Below, piece after piece: positions 45,290 to 56,989 of a stretch of DNA of 64,000 nucleotides. Positions within the stretch are counted from its first letter, which is position 1. The number at the start of each line of letters is the position of its first letter. The notes below the pieces were generated by a model. That model was not told where the DNA came from. It saw nothing but the letters and a program-made list of their open reading frames with translations, and did not search any database. The position numbers were made by a program, and so were the translations under genes. Origin of the DNA: Ligustrum vulgare (taxonomy: Eukaryota > Streptophyta > Magnoliopsida > Lamiales > Oleaceae); assembly GCA_963555705.1 (NCBI GenBank), contig OY743190.1:18483491-18547490 (forward strand), written 5' to 3'.

Positions 45290-46038
45290 TGCTACAAGTA
45301 ATACGAATGCTCCAAATCACCACTATTTGTGTGATTCTTCCATTTTTGTATTTAGTATTTATTCACATTCTGATTGATTGCCCAAATGTTCACCGTTTCT
45401 ATTTCTGTGTTCCTTTTTTGTATTTTTTTTATGTTCAAGTTTTGATCAATTTTTAGTTATTCATTTTTTTCATATGAAGTTTCGATTTTTAATTGTGTAT
45501 TGTTGTGAAGTCTAAAGATTCCCCATTCCCGTGATTGTTTTGGAACTTTCAGGTAATAGTCGTATTTTTCTGCTACTATAGGTTTATTCATGTATTCAAA
45601 AAGATGATTTAGTACGGATTTTTTTATTTTAAGCAATGGTACATTTGCCCAAATAACTGAATGGCAAACTTTTACCAAACAAAAGGCATCAGCATTGACG
45701 AGTGCACAAAAATACACAAGCGCAGGCACTTTGGAAAATTTATTGATTAGCTTTGGACTCAGCTACCTAATTCATTAATTCAAGCACTTATTTACCCATT
45801 TATTCATTCATTTTTATATTTTCTTATATACTTTTATGGTATAAAGCATTCAAGTTTGAATATACTAAAAATCAGTTTATATTTTTTAATTTGAAGATTC
45901 ACAAGGATCTATGCATTCTATGGAAGCCACCGTGGTCACAGGGAAGTCTTCGATGATGCTGCTCAGAGTTGGTGATTTCTTATGAGTCAATCTTTGTTTT
46001 TTGTTAGCATAACCATCAAAGTTTTATGTCTTTTTCAG
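45290..46038 (+). other. No gene recognised; possible intron and fragment sequence
   Basis: AT-rich. A short coding-like stretch near 45905-45965 (SMEATVVTGKSSMMLLRVGD in one frame) precedes the DDI1 exon, but it does not match DDI1 and I cannot place it. Confidence 0.35.
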
Positions 46039-46083
46039 GTAATGGCGTATGTTGACATGGAAGTTAATGGTGTTCCATTGAAG
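46039..46083 (+). pseudogene. DDI1 (DNA damage-inducible 1) exon fragment
   Basis: Between a 'ttttcag' acceptor and a GGTACTA donor the exon reads VMAYVDMEVNGVPLK. Plant DDI1 has VVMLYVDMEVNGVPLK just before its retropepsin active site (AFVDSGAQ). DDI1 is a ubiquitin-shuttle protein with an aspartic protease fold. Only this 15-residue exon is present; the active-site exon that should follow is not found. Exon edges with introns kept mean a DNA-level copy, not a retrocopy. Identity rests on a short but distinctive string. Confidence 0.7.
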
Positions 46084-47379
46084 GTACTATTTACTGGTAA
46101 AAAAAATATATGTCCAGCAATTCCTTATTGTTCTTTCATCTATTATCTTTCTCATGCCACCACAAAAATAATGCAGAAATCTTGACATAATTTGATGGTT
46201 TTGTTGGAATATGTTTCCAGAGATACATTAGGTTCACATTAGTCAAATTATTATTCGAATTTCAAATAAAAATGTGATTGTAGTAATGATGTTGGGAAGA
46301 AAAAAGAGTCAACACCCATATTTTGTAAGCTGTGCTGAGAGTCGTGGGTTTGGTATTTTGTTTTTAAAATTTTTCTACTGCATATTTTGTTATTAATCAG
46401 TTATTCAATAAATCATTATAGTGTCAGCAAATTCTCTTCAAATTGTTGAAGTCTATTGATAGTGTTGGGAAACTGCTCAAGGAGTCGGTGAAATCTTAGA
46501 TAATTGATCGGATACATGTTGCTATGCTGCTCCTATCAAGGTTTGCAATTACTATGCCTATCCTCATTTTGATGCACTAGAAATAACTTTCTCAAACTAT
46601 TCTCAATTTCTTCCCCTTTGCCATGCTTGTGCCTTGTTATGATATAGCATTCATGTTAACTTGGACTTGTTTGCTTTTATAATGTGGTAGATATTGTGTT
46701 CATCATGGCTTGGACTCTTACCCTGCATTGAATCATGGTAGTCAATTATTTTGAAGTCATAGCAATGGCAAAAGAGATAGAAGTAAAGCGAGGGATAAGA
46801 AGTCTTGTTTATGGTGTTTAGGAGCGTAAGTCTAGAACTTAATTTCTCCTGTGATACATTTTCGACTATGATTTATGTCAAAGAAACGAATGAAAATTGG
46901 CCACAACTTGTAAGTCTATTAATGATTATAGAATCTAGCATATATGACCTTATTCGAGTTTTAATGTAGTGTTCAAGCTCTAAGTAATATTCTCTAAGAG
47001 ACTTATTACATACACTGTTTGGCTTATAAACCAGTTTATTTTGTTTACCAAACACTTGCTATATCTAAACACGCACGTACGTATATTTATGTCGGAAGGG
47101 GATAAATCATTTCAAATTTGTAAATATATTTGTTGCAGCTAATGGGTAATTCACATTCCCTTTTCCATGTTTTTAGCCATTTTTAACCCACTTTCCCATC
47201 CATTTCTCTACCAACTTTTGTTTACACATTGTAAAATTTAAATATACATACATTTAACCTCTCACATAGTCACATCACAATCTCTATTCCTGCACAACAT
47301 TTCCTTTCCAGATTATTTAAACAGTTCCTTTCTTTTGTTTTCAAGTCTCTTTCTCACTGTCCTGGATAGTGATCTTAAG
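46084..47379 (+). other. No firm gene; possible further gene-fragment pieces
   Basis: Two exon-like pieces are visible: LLKSIDSVGKLLKESVKS near 46445-46500 and YCVHHGLDSYPALNHG near 46693-46740 (flanked by 'tggtag' and 'ggtag'). I recognise neither. The remainder is AT-rich. Confidence 0.3.
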
Positions 47380-48290
47380 GCTCTGTCACGGAGGGGGCCT
47401 ATGGCCCGTGTGTAAGGGTGTATATATGAGGTCTTTGGGACCCACTTTTGTACCCAGAGAGGCTTTGAGTCGGGTACGGAGGTGCTTAGTAGTATACGTG
47501 CGTATGACTAGATACAGATTTCAGATGATTTAGTTGGATACCTTTGGTGTGATTTTCTTATGTACTACAGTTTATCAGTTATGCCACAAATAATTATTCC
47601 ACGATCTTTATGATTATCCTTAGCATGTATGAATTGATTTAAAGTGACAAAAGCTAATGAAATAAATTATGTTTCAGAAATGGTTTATAAAATACTTTTA
47701 TTTCAGAAATTCCACTCACTAAGTCACAAACTCATGTTTTTCCCTACCTTTACAGTATATAGGAAGAAAAATAAGAGTTTCAGCAGCATCAAATGAGCCT
47801 TTGCAGCTCTCGAGGAGCTTTGTAACATTGTCATTTGTAGGAGTTACTTTGGTAAGCTCTTAGGAGACATATTCTAGGAAGATGCATTGGAATATGCATT
47901 TATTTTATATAAATAATATACTTTATCAAGAATGTGTCTGGTGATGATGTATTTTGGATCGAGTATATTTATAGAAATGGGTTAAGAATTATAGTTATTA
48001 TATTATGTCAATTGTCTTGGTTGGAAGATTTGAAAAGTGATATAGTTATTTATGATTGAATGTTTGAGGGTTTGTTATTGTTTTACAGGTTGGTTAAGTC
48101 AATATTATAGGGGAGACTCTGTCAAAATTTTTATTAATACTTATGGGATCAAATTTAATTATAAGGTGAATTTGAAAGTTAAAGAAAAGTCAAGATTGTC
48201 TTGGTGGTAGGTCCAACATCTAGTTGACACCTGCCATTGGCGCACGTCACGTTTCAGGTCCAGTAGGATGACCTGGGACGAGTCGTGACA
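47380..48290 (+). repeat. Diverged, 5'-truncated LTR related to the 33588/50695 family
   Basis: In plus orientation it keeps the landmarks of that family in the same order: a 'ggtctttgggacccac' block, 'cactcactaagt', 'taggggagactctgtcaaaa' near 48107, 'ggcgcacgtcacgtttc' and a final GTCGTGACA at 48290. The LTR start (TGTCACAACCC) is absent and no TSD could be found, so it is truncated or rearranged on its left. It is in the opposite orientation to the two solo LTRs of the family. Confidence 0.7.
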
Positions 48291-49693
48291 AAAGCTGCCT
48301 GCAAAATCTGAATGATTATTATTCTGCTGAGTACCTGCATGATTCTGCTTTACCATGGTGAGAATTAACAGAATTATTTATTTAATTTTCACTTACCACA
48401 TTAAAATGTTGTCTGCTTATTTTCATTAGAATGAATAGTAGTTCTATTATTTTTTGTTTTTAATTGTTTCATTCAAATTCATAATTTTTCAAAATCCGAG
48501 TTTTTTTAAGTGCTTCTACTCATTATGATTATATCTGTAATGATTTAATTTTGTCATTCATGTTTTGTCATTTTAGTTGAGGATGATTCGATGTTTGATT
48601 ATTAATTAAAATGTCTTCTAAACTGTTTAAGATATTTTTTTGTTGTGGTTTGATAGATTTTAGTTTTACTAATTAATATAAACAACTCTAAACTGTATAA
48701 TCGCATTAGTTTTCTGGGAAGTGCTGATTTGCTTAATTCCAAGCTAATCCCATTGACCAATCGAATCTTTTTATCATTACTTCGAAAATTTTGGTATTTG
48801 ATGTCATTTTTGTGATTTGATATCGAATCAATGCGAACACATCTGGGAAGATTTGCTTCTCTGTTTATCATGCTACCAAATTTGTTGAAAATGCTGTATG
48901 CTATGTTGTGATAGCCATTTTTTTATTTCATTCAATGATTCAATTCTGTGGTTTTGTCTGCTAAAATAATCCATATTTCGTAAGAAATTCAAAATACTTT
49001 TTGAAGTGCATTACTGCTTCTTTTAGAGATTGAGTTATAATAAGTAAGATATAGAAATGAACATGAGTGACTTGTGAATATCAAGTCGTAAAGGATAAAT
49101 TATTTAGTTGATGGAGCGATATTACAAATTTAGGTTGTGTGCTGGTAGTTAAACTTGAACTATGGCTATTTCTTGCCCAGATGGCTAATTTACATGAATT
49201 TTCTTAAGTACTTACATAAATATAGAAAATATTTCAGCTTTTGCTAAATGAGGTTTCTGTGCTTTAAGGAGTCAATTGTGAGTTCCAACTTCTTGCCCCT
49301 AGCATTAGTGCGATGAACTTTGACAAAAGAGTGAACATAAAAATTGATGGGGAATAGGAATTAAGATACAGTCCAGAGAACATTACGTATTCTTCGTTTT
49401 TAATACTTCCGATGTTGTATGAATTGTTTGAGTTTTGGCTTCCTTTGCCATAATTTGTTATCTTGGGTCACTTCTTGTTTTTAATACTTCCGATGTTTTA
49501 CATTATTTTTTTTTTAGCTTCCCCATCAAATATCCTGAGATGTACTTGCAATAATTTGTCATCTTGGGTCACATCCTGTATGTTAAATGCTTCTGTAATC
49601 CAACTTGCTAACATAAGTTATTTTTTTACAAACCTTAATTATTTAAGCGACGTTACTTCGTTTGAAATTTGACATGTAAACTTATAGTTCTAG
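48291..49693 (+). other. No gene recognised
   Basis: AT-rich, intron-like, no conserved protein motif. A small duplication ('cttcttgtttttaatacttc' near 49470 and a similar phrase near 49391) is seen, and 'atcttgggtcac' occurs near 49460 and 49561. No bZIP basic region for the TGA fragment downstream was found here. Confidence 0.45.
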
Positions 49694-49957
49694 GTGCTTT
49701 GGCCTTTGATATTGAATATGCATGATGGCTAGAGGAATATAAACTCCAGGTAAATGAGCTCATAGGTGCAGCCCATTCACATATGGGTGATGGTTATTAA
49801 CTTCACATATTTGTGGACGACATCGTGGCACACTCTAATGACATTTTCAGGATAAAAAGGGTATGTCTTCCATATTTTAACAGTCATGTGGAAAACAACT
49901 GCAGGAAGGTGCTTCCTTTGGCTTGGTGATTTTTCATTTGTCAATCTTGAGGAGAGA
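49694..49957 (+). pseudogene. TGA-type bZIP factor fragment (DOG1 domain)
   Basis: After a 'ttctag' acceptor the reading is GALAFDIEYA, stop, WLEEYKLQVNELIGAAHSHM, a second stop, HIFVDDIVAHSNDIFRIK. In a shifted frame it continues MWKTTAGRCFLWLGDF. This follows the DOG1 (seed dormancy control) domain of TGA bZIP factors (family GALAFDxEYARWLEE ... IVDxxxAHxDEIFRLK ... MWKTPAERCFLWxGGF). The first stop fits a C-to-T change of an Arg codon. The basic-leucine zipper part is absent. TGA factors act in defence and development through TGACG sites; this copy is dead. Confidence 0.88.
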
Positions 49958-50348
49958 GTTAAAGAAATTTATATCATTTTTTCGTCCATGAGCAACCTTG
50001 GGAGAAGATTTTTGGATTTTGCATTTGTCTGAATATTAACCTACTTGCTTGCATTTTTTTGCCCATTCAGTCATTCTTTATAAATTTCTAACTACTAGCA
50101 TTATTTGTAGGTGATTTCTACGATTTGTGAGGAACTTCTAATGGATAGTGTTATGCTTATATAATTATCTGCCCAGGTGGCTTTTGACTTTCAATTTATT
50201 TCTCAAAATAAGCTAGATATCTCCATTTAATCTTAAACAACCAATATCATGTTATGATAGCATGAAGTTCTGGTCATTTGTCATCTGCGTAGTATCCTCT
50301 TTTACTCTTAAGTCTTACCTCTTGTGACCGCTTTAGCATGTTATTCAG

Positions 50349-50512
50349 GTTCATGGAATTGGGTGATCTCGTTGAGGTTGGAAGGCCTCCCAAAACAAAC
50401 AAGGCTGTCATTTTGGTTGATACCGTTTGCATAGTGACTCAGCTACGAGATGAAGCCCAAAAGCTGAAGTGCTCAAAATTGGACCCTTCAGGAGAAGATT
50501 AAAGAGCTGAAG
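50349..50512 (+). pseudogene. ILR3-like bHLH exon fragment
   Basis: From a 'ttcag' acceptor: FMELGDLVEVGRPPKTNKAV, ILVDTVCIVTQLRDEAQKLK, then, after a frameshift near 50485, LQEKIKELK. It matches the second half of the bHLH domain and the leucine zipper start of subgroup IVc bHLH proteins (family KFMELGxxLEPGxPPKTDKAAILxDAVRMVxQLRxEAQKLK). These regulate iron homeostasis. The exon begins at the usual K/FMELG intron position. The expected GT donor is GC. The next exon is at 53070, beyond a solo LTR. Confidence 0.9.
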
Positions 50513-50694
50513 GCAAGACTAGCTTTTCTCTATATTTGCGTTTTTTATCTCTCAATTAGTATCTTGAGTGGAAGTGGTTCCAATCAGGTCCAAAGCTGCC
50601 TCCTATATATTAAGATGTTAAGTTTGTGCCTTTGTGGTCTCTTTTATTTCCGCATGCGTTGTTTCGTGGACAAAACTTGATTGGTGATCATGCA

Positions 50695-53035
50695 TGACAC
50701 GACCCCATCTCGAATCACCCTATGTGGACCCGAGACGTGGCGTGCGCCGATGATGGATGCCAGCTAGATACTGGATCCACCACCAAGGCTACTGAAACTT
50801 CTCGTAATACCCCATGATTTTAAAAAAAATTGACAAAGTTCCCTTTAAATATTGGATATAACCTCCCTGTAACAAATCAACAAATCCTCAAACCACCACA
50901 TGTAAAATACTGAGAATTCATATCCCTTCCCATCATCATATCAAAAATCAAAAGAGCTTATGCCTGTCCATCTAGTTCTTACTACATATCATCCATTCCA
51001 CTTACATTCAATACATCAACATATCATTCTAATCAACTAAGCACTTAACAAAACAATAACTCGAGAATGGACCGAGTTAAATATATATACATGGATCCCA
51101 AAAGAATGATGAAGACTAGAACATACAACTAAATGATCTTTGGCTCTTTGGCAGGCTTTCCAACTTCCTCTCAAAACTCAAAAGTGTCCTGGTAGGGAAA
51201 ATGTTACAAAAATATGAAATTTTAACTCAGTGAGTGGAGTGTTTGAAAACTAGTCATACTATTCTCGTTTATAATTCTTTATAAAATCACTATTTGTTTT
51301 GTAACTATATCTTTTGATTGACATAAGAAAAGATTTTACTTATCTGAAAAGCACATCTAGCTGAAATGAGAATTTATAAATACTGAAACCATGGCATAAA
51401 TTGTGATAACTATCTGATAATACTAAAAATTCGTTGAACTGTAATGAGAAGCTGAAATATTTTTCTATGAATAAATATATCATACTGTACTGAAAAGAAT
51501 CACATCAAAGTGTACCCAATGAATAACTTTACTCAAGTACAGAGTACTCCCGATGTACAAGGCAAAGCCATTCAAATCTGATAAGCTGATAATCTGATAA
51601 AATGTGTCATATGCGCATAGTCTGCCCCAAAGGCTAAAGCACCCTAGTACACGGCCCAAAGCCTATATGTGCACAAGAGTGGGTCCCAAAGACCTCTGAA
51701 AATCTGATAATATGGTCATACACTGTGGAAACGAATTCACATCAGTGCAGAGCGGGTAATATCACCTGGGTACTTTCTGATGGTTTTTCACAATAATAAT
51801 TTACATGTAACATATTCTTTTATAGAATAATGTACTAAATTTATAATTTGATTAACTTGAAATTTTAAAAGAAGAAGTCTAAAATCATGCTTCTAAACTT
51901 GTATTTGCGAAAAGTAGTAATTTCCGTAACTTGTCTACTTAATTGAAAACATGAATCGTATGGAAAATTTATGCCATTAAATATTAAAATTTAACTTTAA
52001 GGAAAAATAAGTTTCTCCACTCACAGAAATTGTGACTGACACCTAGTTTGGCTGATAGGCCTGGCCAATCTCCGTGTCGCCTCCTGAAAATTAAATTAAA
52101 ACCTTGGATCAACTCTACTAATTACAAATATTTAACAAATGCCCAAAATGAAATAACATCCTATACAATAATCACAAATTTCATATGCCTCCAACATTAC
52201 ATCCAACCAACCTTCTCTTATGTGAAATATAGCTTCATTATAACTCATATATCCTTTATTTAACCAATACCTCAATGGAATGCTCATAGACACCAAAACC
52301 CCTTTCCAAGAAACTAGTAATGGACTAATTCTTCAACTTAATTACATGGGTAATTTAATCTCCAAATAAACATCACCAAATTAAGCTTGAAATAATTTAA
52401 CATAAACTCCAATAACTCAATCTTGCCCAAATCATGAATTTAATCCACTATTATTTCAAACCCTAGCATGTAACCACAATGTATTCAACCAAATTTAAAT
52501 ATTTAGCTCAATATCTTCAAGGGAACCATAAATCCATCCAAAAATCTAACATTTAACTCAAAAATCAAAACCCTAAAATCAACACCATATCTCAAATAAA
52601 TGGGTATTGCCTTACCTCTTGAAAATGAAAATGAAGTCTTGAATGTTGAATGAAATTCCCCCTTTTTCCTTATCTTCTTCTTCCTTCCTTTTTCTTTTCT
52701 TTCTTTCTTTTTCCCTTTTTTTCTTTCTTTCTCTGCGTAACTCTCTCTCTCTCTCTGTGGTAGTGAAAATGTGTTTGGTTTGGTTGAAATGTTGTCTACT
52801 AATGTCAAGACAATGTAAAGTTTGATGGAAATTGCTTGTTGGGTCCTTCATTTATCTTTCAATAAAATTCCCATACATATATGATAATAAGTCTCCCAAC
52901 TAATAATAAAATTTAAATGATCCCCAAAATATCCACTCATTTAAATTGGTCCCCACTTGGACTAAATTGGTCAAAAATAAATGTTGACTTGATAAAATAA
53001 TTATTTGACTTGTAAAATTAAAGTGGGTTGTGACA
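50695..53035 (-). mobile_element. Solo LTR, 2341 bp, TSD atgca
   Basis: It has plus-strand ends TGACACGACCCC and GGGTTGTGACA and exact flanking atgca (50690-50694 and 53036-53040). It is highly similar to 33588-35868. It contains an extra 82 bp at about 52297-52378 bounded by 'caccaa' repeats that the other copy lacks. It sits in the intron between two bHLH exons, so it arrived after the gene fragment was in place or already inside it. Confidence 0.95.
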
Positions 53036-53069
53036 ATGCATCTCATCCAAATTCCACTAATTTGTGTAG

Positions 53070-53150
53070 GCCGAGAAGATTGAACTTCATGATGAGAAGC
53101 AAAGGTTGAAGGTCCAAATGAGGCTCCAGGATTGGCTGATTGTTGGGTGA
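53070..53150 (+). pseudogene. ILR3-like bHLH, following exon
   Basis: After 'tgtgtag' the frame reads AEKIELHDEKQRLKVQMRLQ and stops at 53148-53150. ILR3-type proteins continue from KIKELK into xEKNELRDEKQRLKxEKExL, so this is the next exon of the gene at 50349. The match fades after QRLK. Confidence 0.85.
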
Positions 53151-53487
53151 AGAGTTTGAACTTTGTACACACAATATGAGAAACAGGTGAAGCAAGTTCA
53201 TTCAATGCACGTTAATGATGCATTATATATTATATATTATATATGATGTTTAAATTTTTCTTTTTTGGGTCAAGGAAAAGCTAAGAAAATTGTCCATGCA
53301 CATAATCTTTGGTTTGAAAGCTTAAAATCCCAGATTGAAATTTGAAACTGGAATTTATTACATGCTGGCTGCTGCATAAGGTGACCCTCATAACCACATC
53401 ATCTTTCTTTATAGTTTTATTTTGTGGTTTTTTTGCTTGCAGTTTTTCTTATTGTTATACTTTTGGGTTTTACTCTTGACTTTCCTA

Positions 53488-53650
53488 GACACTTGCAAGA
53501 AAAAAGCAACGAGCAGAATTTGGGAACCATTAAATCCTCTAACTTGTGCACTGAGATAATTGTATGCACAAGTCCAACTAAAACTTCTATACGCAATCTA
53601 GCATCAATTGCTCTACCACGATATGTTATGTTAGGGAGAAAGTTGTTAAT
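53488..53650 (+). pseudogene. Ribonucleotide reductase large subunit exon fragment
   Basis: Following a 'tttcctag' acceptor the main frame reads [20 protein letters not shown], then TSPTKT and [11 protein letters not shown]. This matches the class I RNR large subunit (family [45 protein letters not shown]), including the region around the substrate-site cysteine of SSNLC. Two lesions are visible: one base missing before KSN, and a 5-base tandem duplication (tgtta) at 53626-53635 that breaks PRYVREK. RNR makes deoxyribonucleotides; only this exon is present. Confidence 0.9.
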
Positions 53651-54465
53651 GTCATATATTATTGGAAGAATTTGTATTTTGTCCTTTTTCTCTATTCTTT
53701 TAGGTATATATATTTTTTTATTTCCTCTATGATTTTTAGTTTTATGCTTCCAAATATTTGAGTGAAATTTGTACATTTTGTGATGCAAGACGAACGATCA
53801 TCAATTATGTGTATGTTTCCCAATACTTATCTTCTTGTTGGATACTGCAATGATGAAGTCATCTACAAATACAAGAGCAAACTGTTCTGACTGAGAAGGA
53901 GTGCTATGAATCTCTCTGTCATTGCAGATTGGTGTAATGTATATGTTCGGATCCATATTACTTGTCTCAAAATGCCTATAAAGTCGTATGGATAATCTTT
54001 TTTGCATTGAGTTCGTGTTCATAAAATCCCTTCGTTAATTTGCATCTCTGGAGCTTAAATCCACTTTGGAAAATTCTAACTTAGAAAGTAATTTGTATGT
54101 GTAACAAAGTTTGATTGATGGGCAAGCATTTGTTGTGCTAGACAATCAATTGAAACACCTCCCCATAAAGAAAAAGAAACGAAATCAAAAAATCCAGTTT
54201 TCTGCATGAGGCATTCATAGTTTAAATTGGTTCAAATGCTAGAGAGTGGCGAAATGTGTTAGGTTCAGTTTGTTAAAAAAAAATTGTTTAAAAACAAAGA
54301 ACGTAATGTTTTTGATGTAAAATATGTGATTGAAAGTTAATTTTGGGAAATGTGTGTGGTAAATGTGTTTTTTTTTTAAAAAAAAGTTTGCCAAACAGAG
54401 GCTAGTGTCCTACTTCACATTAAGCAAGATCCAAAAAATGGTTTCATATTGTTGTTATGAAACTA
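53651..54465. other. No firm gene; possible RT-like piece on the minus strand
   Basis: Minus-strand 54022-53801 encodes SEQFALVFVDDFIIAVSNKK, where FVDD resembles an RT catalytic motif, but flanking residues do not support a clear copia or LINE match. Near 54399 'ggctagt' gives a CTAG-T that could be a Helitron 3' end, though no strong hairpin precedes it. Confidence 0.3.
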
Positions 54466-54616
54466 GGAATAGCTAAATGGCTCGTAAGCTCGAGTCGCTC
54501 GGGCTCTGCTTGGAAAAAGTTCGGGTTTAGCTCGGTTCGCAGCTCGAAGTCTAGAGTCAAAGCTCGAGTCGAGCTTTTTTTTTTTTTTTTCAGGGACGAG
54601 CTTTAGCTCGGCTCGA
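54466..54616. repeat. GAGCTCG-rich transposon fragment
   Basis: Repeated 'agctcgagtcg', 'agctcggttcgcagctcga' and 'tagctcggctcgag' with a T15 run inside. Such gagctcg repeats are typical of subterminal regions of some plant hAT elements. It is cut off at 54617 by a partial Helitron. Confidence 0.5.
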
Positions 54617-55002
54617 GTCAAAAAATAAAATTTTACCATTAATTTTTCATATAATTTTACGGATAATATATTTACAATTTGTTCACACTTATTAGCTTGC
54701 ATTAAATTTCTCACCGTGATCTTTAATTTAACACCCATATTACATATTTTTCAATTTCAAAATAATACAATAATTATTAAAAGAATAAGAATAAAATAAA
54801 ATAGAAAAAATAAAATTTTGATATTATTAATTACATAGCACGGATGTCAATGCAATTAATGATACATGTAAAATAGTAATTCTTAAAATATTTAATATAC
54901 TATTTTTTGGTAAAAAAATTCCAAATTTAAAAAGTGTTTTTGGCGGGAAATTATGTGTGTATTTTAATGATAGTTATTCTATATATATATATATATATAA
55001 GA
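54617..55002 (-). mobile_element. Truncated Helitron copy (5' part)
   Basis: It matches the right-hand 390 bp of 27043-28961 ('ttagcttgcattaaatttct', 'agcacggatgtcaatgcaat', 'ggcgggaaattatgtgtg') and ends in a TATA/TA run plus 'gattaag'. The 3' hairpin half is absent. It lies directly left of the full copy at 55015, in the same orientation. Confidence 0.75.
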
Positions 55003-55014
55003 TTAAGACTAGTA

Positions 55015-55666
55015 CTAGTATCACATATGTGTGTTGTACGGAAGAACAATATAAAATAATTTTACTATAAATCATTACAAAATAGGAAAAAAAATTAAAC
55101 ATATAATTTGTTTTGTTTAATGATACTGACTGTCAATGAATACTCAAAATAAAAATAAATTACAATTTCCATCAATTTTGGAAAACATCTTTAAATAATA
55201 CATTGTTTTGTACAATTTGTAGTTGCTCACACCAGTGTGATACAAGAAAGTTGCTATAGACAAAATATATTTAAACAATTCCTCAAATTTAAATTAAATG
55301 GTGCAATTTTTCAAATATATGTTATATAGAATAAATAAAAAATTTCGTCCAAATATTTTTAACTAATGTGAATAGAAATAATAACCCTCAAAATATTATA
55401 ATTTACATAAAATAAATTAATTGTAACAAATTAAATATATACGATCCTATATATGAATAAATCATAAATGTAACAAATTAAGCTATATTAACGATTCACG
55501 AAAGTGAAAATCAACCTCAAAATTTGTGGTGCACGAACATGGAATTCAACTCAAGAGATCATTCGCATAATTAATAATTTTTAATGTTAAATTCGATGTA
55601 TTTAATTGAACATAATTAAATGCATATTTAATTATATTTTAATAAAAAAAATTTGTTGATGAAAAT

Positions 55667-55752
<86 letters not shown>

Positions 55753-56929
55753 TCTTTTTGTCTATATATGTTAATAAAATTAAGAAATAAAATTTTACCA
55801 TTTTTTACGGCATATGATTATTTTTTAAATATTTTAATAAAATTATAAACCGTTGAATTATTTTATCATCTTTATGGGGAAAAATGTCATGAATTAAGTG
55901 TTTTAGAAATTGTACCGTGAAGATATCAACTTCATTTCTAGATTTGACATTCAATAAATGAGATTTTCTTTTTTAAAAAAAATTTTGAACTACAGAATTA
56001 GGCTCATACTATACATGTGCAAAACTCAACTTACATATTCTCCTTAATACCGATGTTTTTCTTTTTTGGTATAATTTGATTTTTTAGGCATTAATTATTA
56101 ATTTCAAGTGTTTTTCTAAAAATGTGATCATTAATTTTAATAAATATTGTTACATTAATTGATTCTTCTTCTTCTTACTGACAATTTCTTTATTCAATTT
56201 GTAACATTATTATTTTAATAAAAATTACTGATCGATCAATTGTTTAATATATGAACTAATTATTAAAATTTGTAATATATTTTTGCATATTTAGTTATTT
56301 AAATTTATAATGAAATATAGAAAAATGAACAGAATTAGTAAATAAATAAAAATAATGTGAAAATGATTAATGAATTGAAGAAATCTTACGTTTGTAAAAT
56401 AACCCAACTTAAATGGATTTATCTTAAAAATTCGTATAGTTATTATTTATTTTAATTTGATGAGAACAAATCAAAACAGAAATTAATCATTTATGACTAA
56501 AATGAATATTATAGGACTTAAATAATATGATTTAAAATGAATTAAATATTAAGGAAAAATATAAAATATAAAATAAAACTTTATCTTTAATTTTTTATAT
56601 GATTTTACGGATAATGTATTTATAATTTGCTCTCACTTGTTAGCTTCATTAAACTTCTCACTGTGATTTTTAATTTGAAACTCATATTGCATATTTTTCG
56701 ATTTCAAATTTCAAAATAATACATTAATTATGAAAAGAATAATAATACAATAGAAAAAATAACTTTTTAGCATAGCATGAATGCCAATACAATTAGTGAC
56801 ACGTGTAAAATAATAATTGCTAAAATATTAAATATACTATTTTTTAGCAAAAAATTTCCAAATTTAGAAAGTTTTTTTGCGGGAAACTATGTGTGGATTT
56901 TGGTGACGGATATTCTACTTTTATTAAGA
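55015..56929 (-). mobile_element. Non-autonomous Helitron, about 1.9 kb
   Basis: It is collinear with 27043-28961 over its length. The 3' CTAG end is at 55015. The hairpin here is eroded ('cacatatgtgtgttgtacgg'). The right end is TCTTAATAAAAGTAGAATA on the minus strand (56929). It contains a long AT microsatellite. No ORF of interest. Confidence 0.72.
55671..55749. repeat. (AT)n microsatellite
   Basis: About 39 uninterrupted AT units inside the Helitron. The other copy has only 'aaaatatatatagcgag' at the same place (near 27695), so the tract expanded after the copies separated. Confidence 0.97.
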
Positions 56930-56989
56930 TTAAGATTAAGTTATTAAGATATCAAGATTAAGATCAAGATCAAGACAAGATAAGATAAG

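Noticed and set aside
53801..54022. Possible reverse transcriptase FVDD motif
   Set aside because: Only the four-residue motif and some hydrophobic context match; no flanking RT blocks were found.
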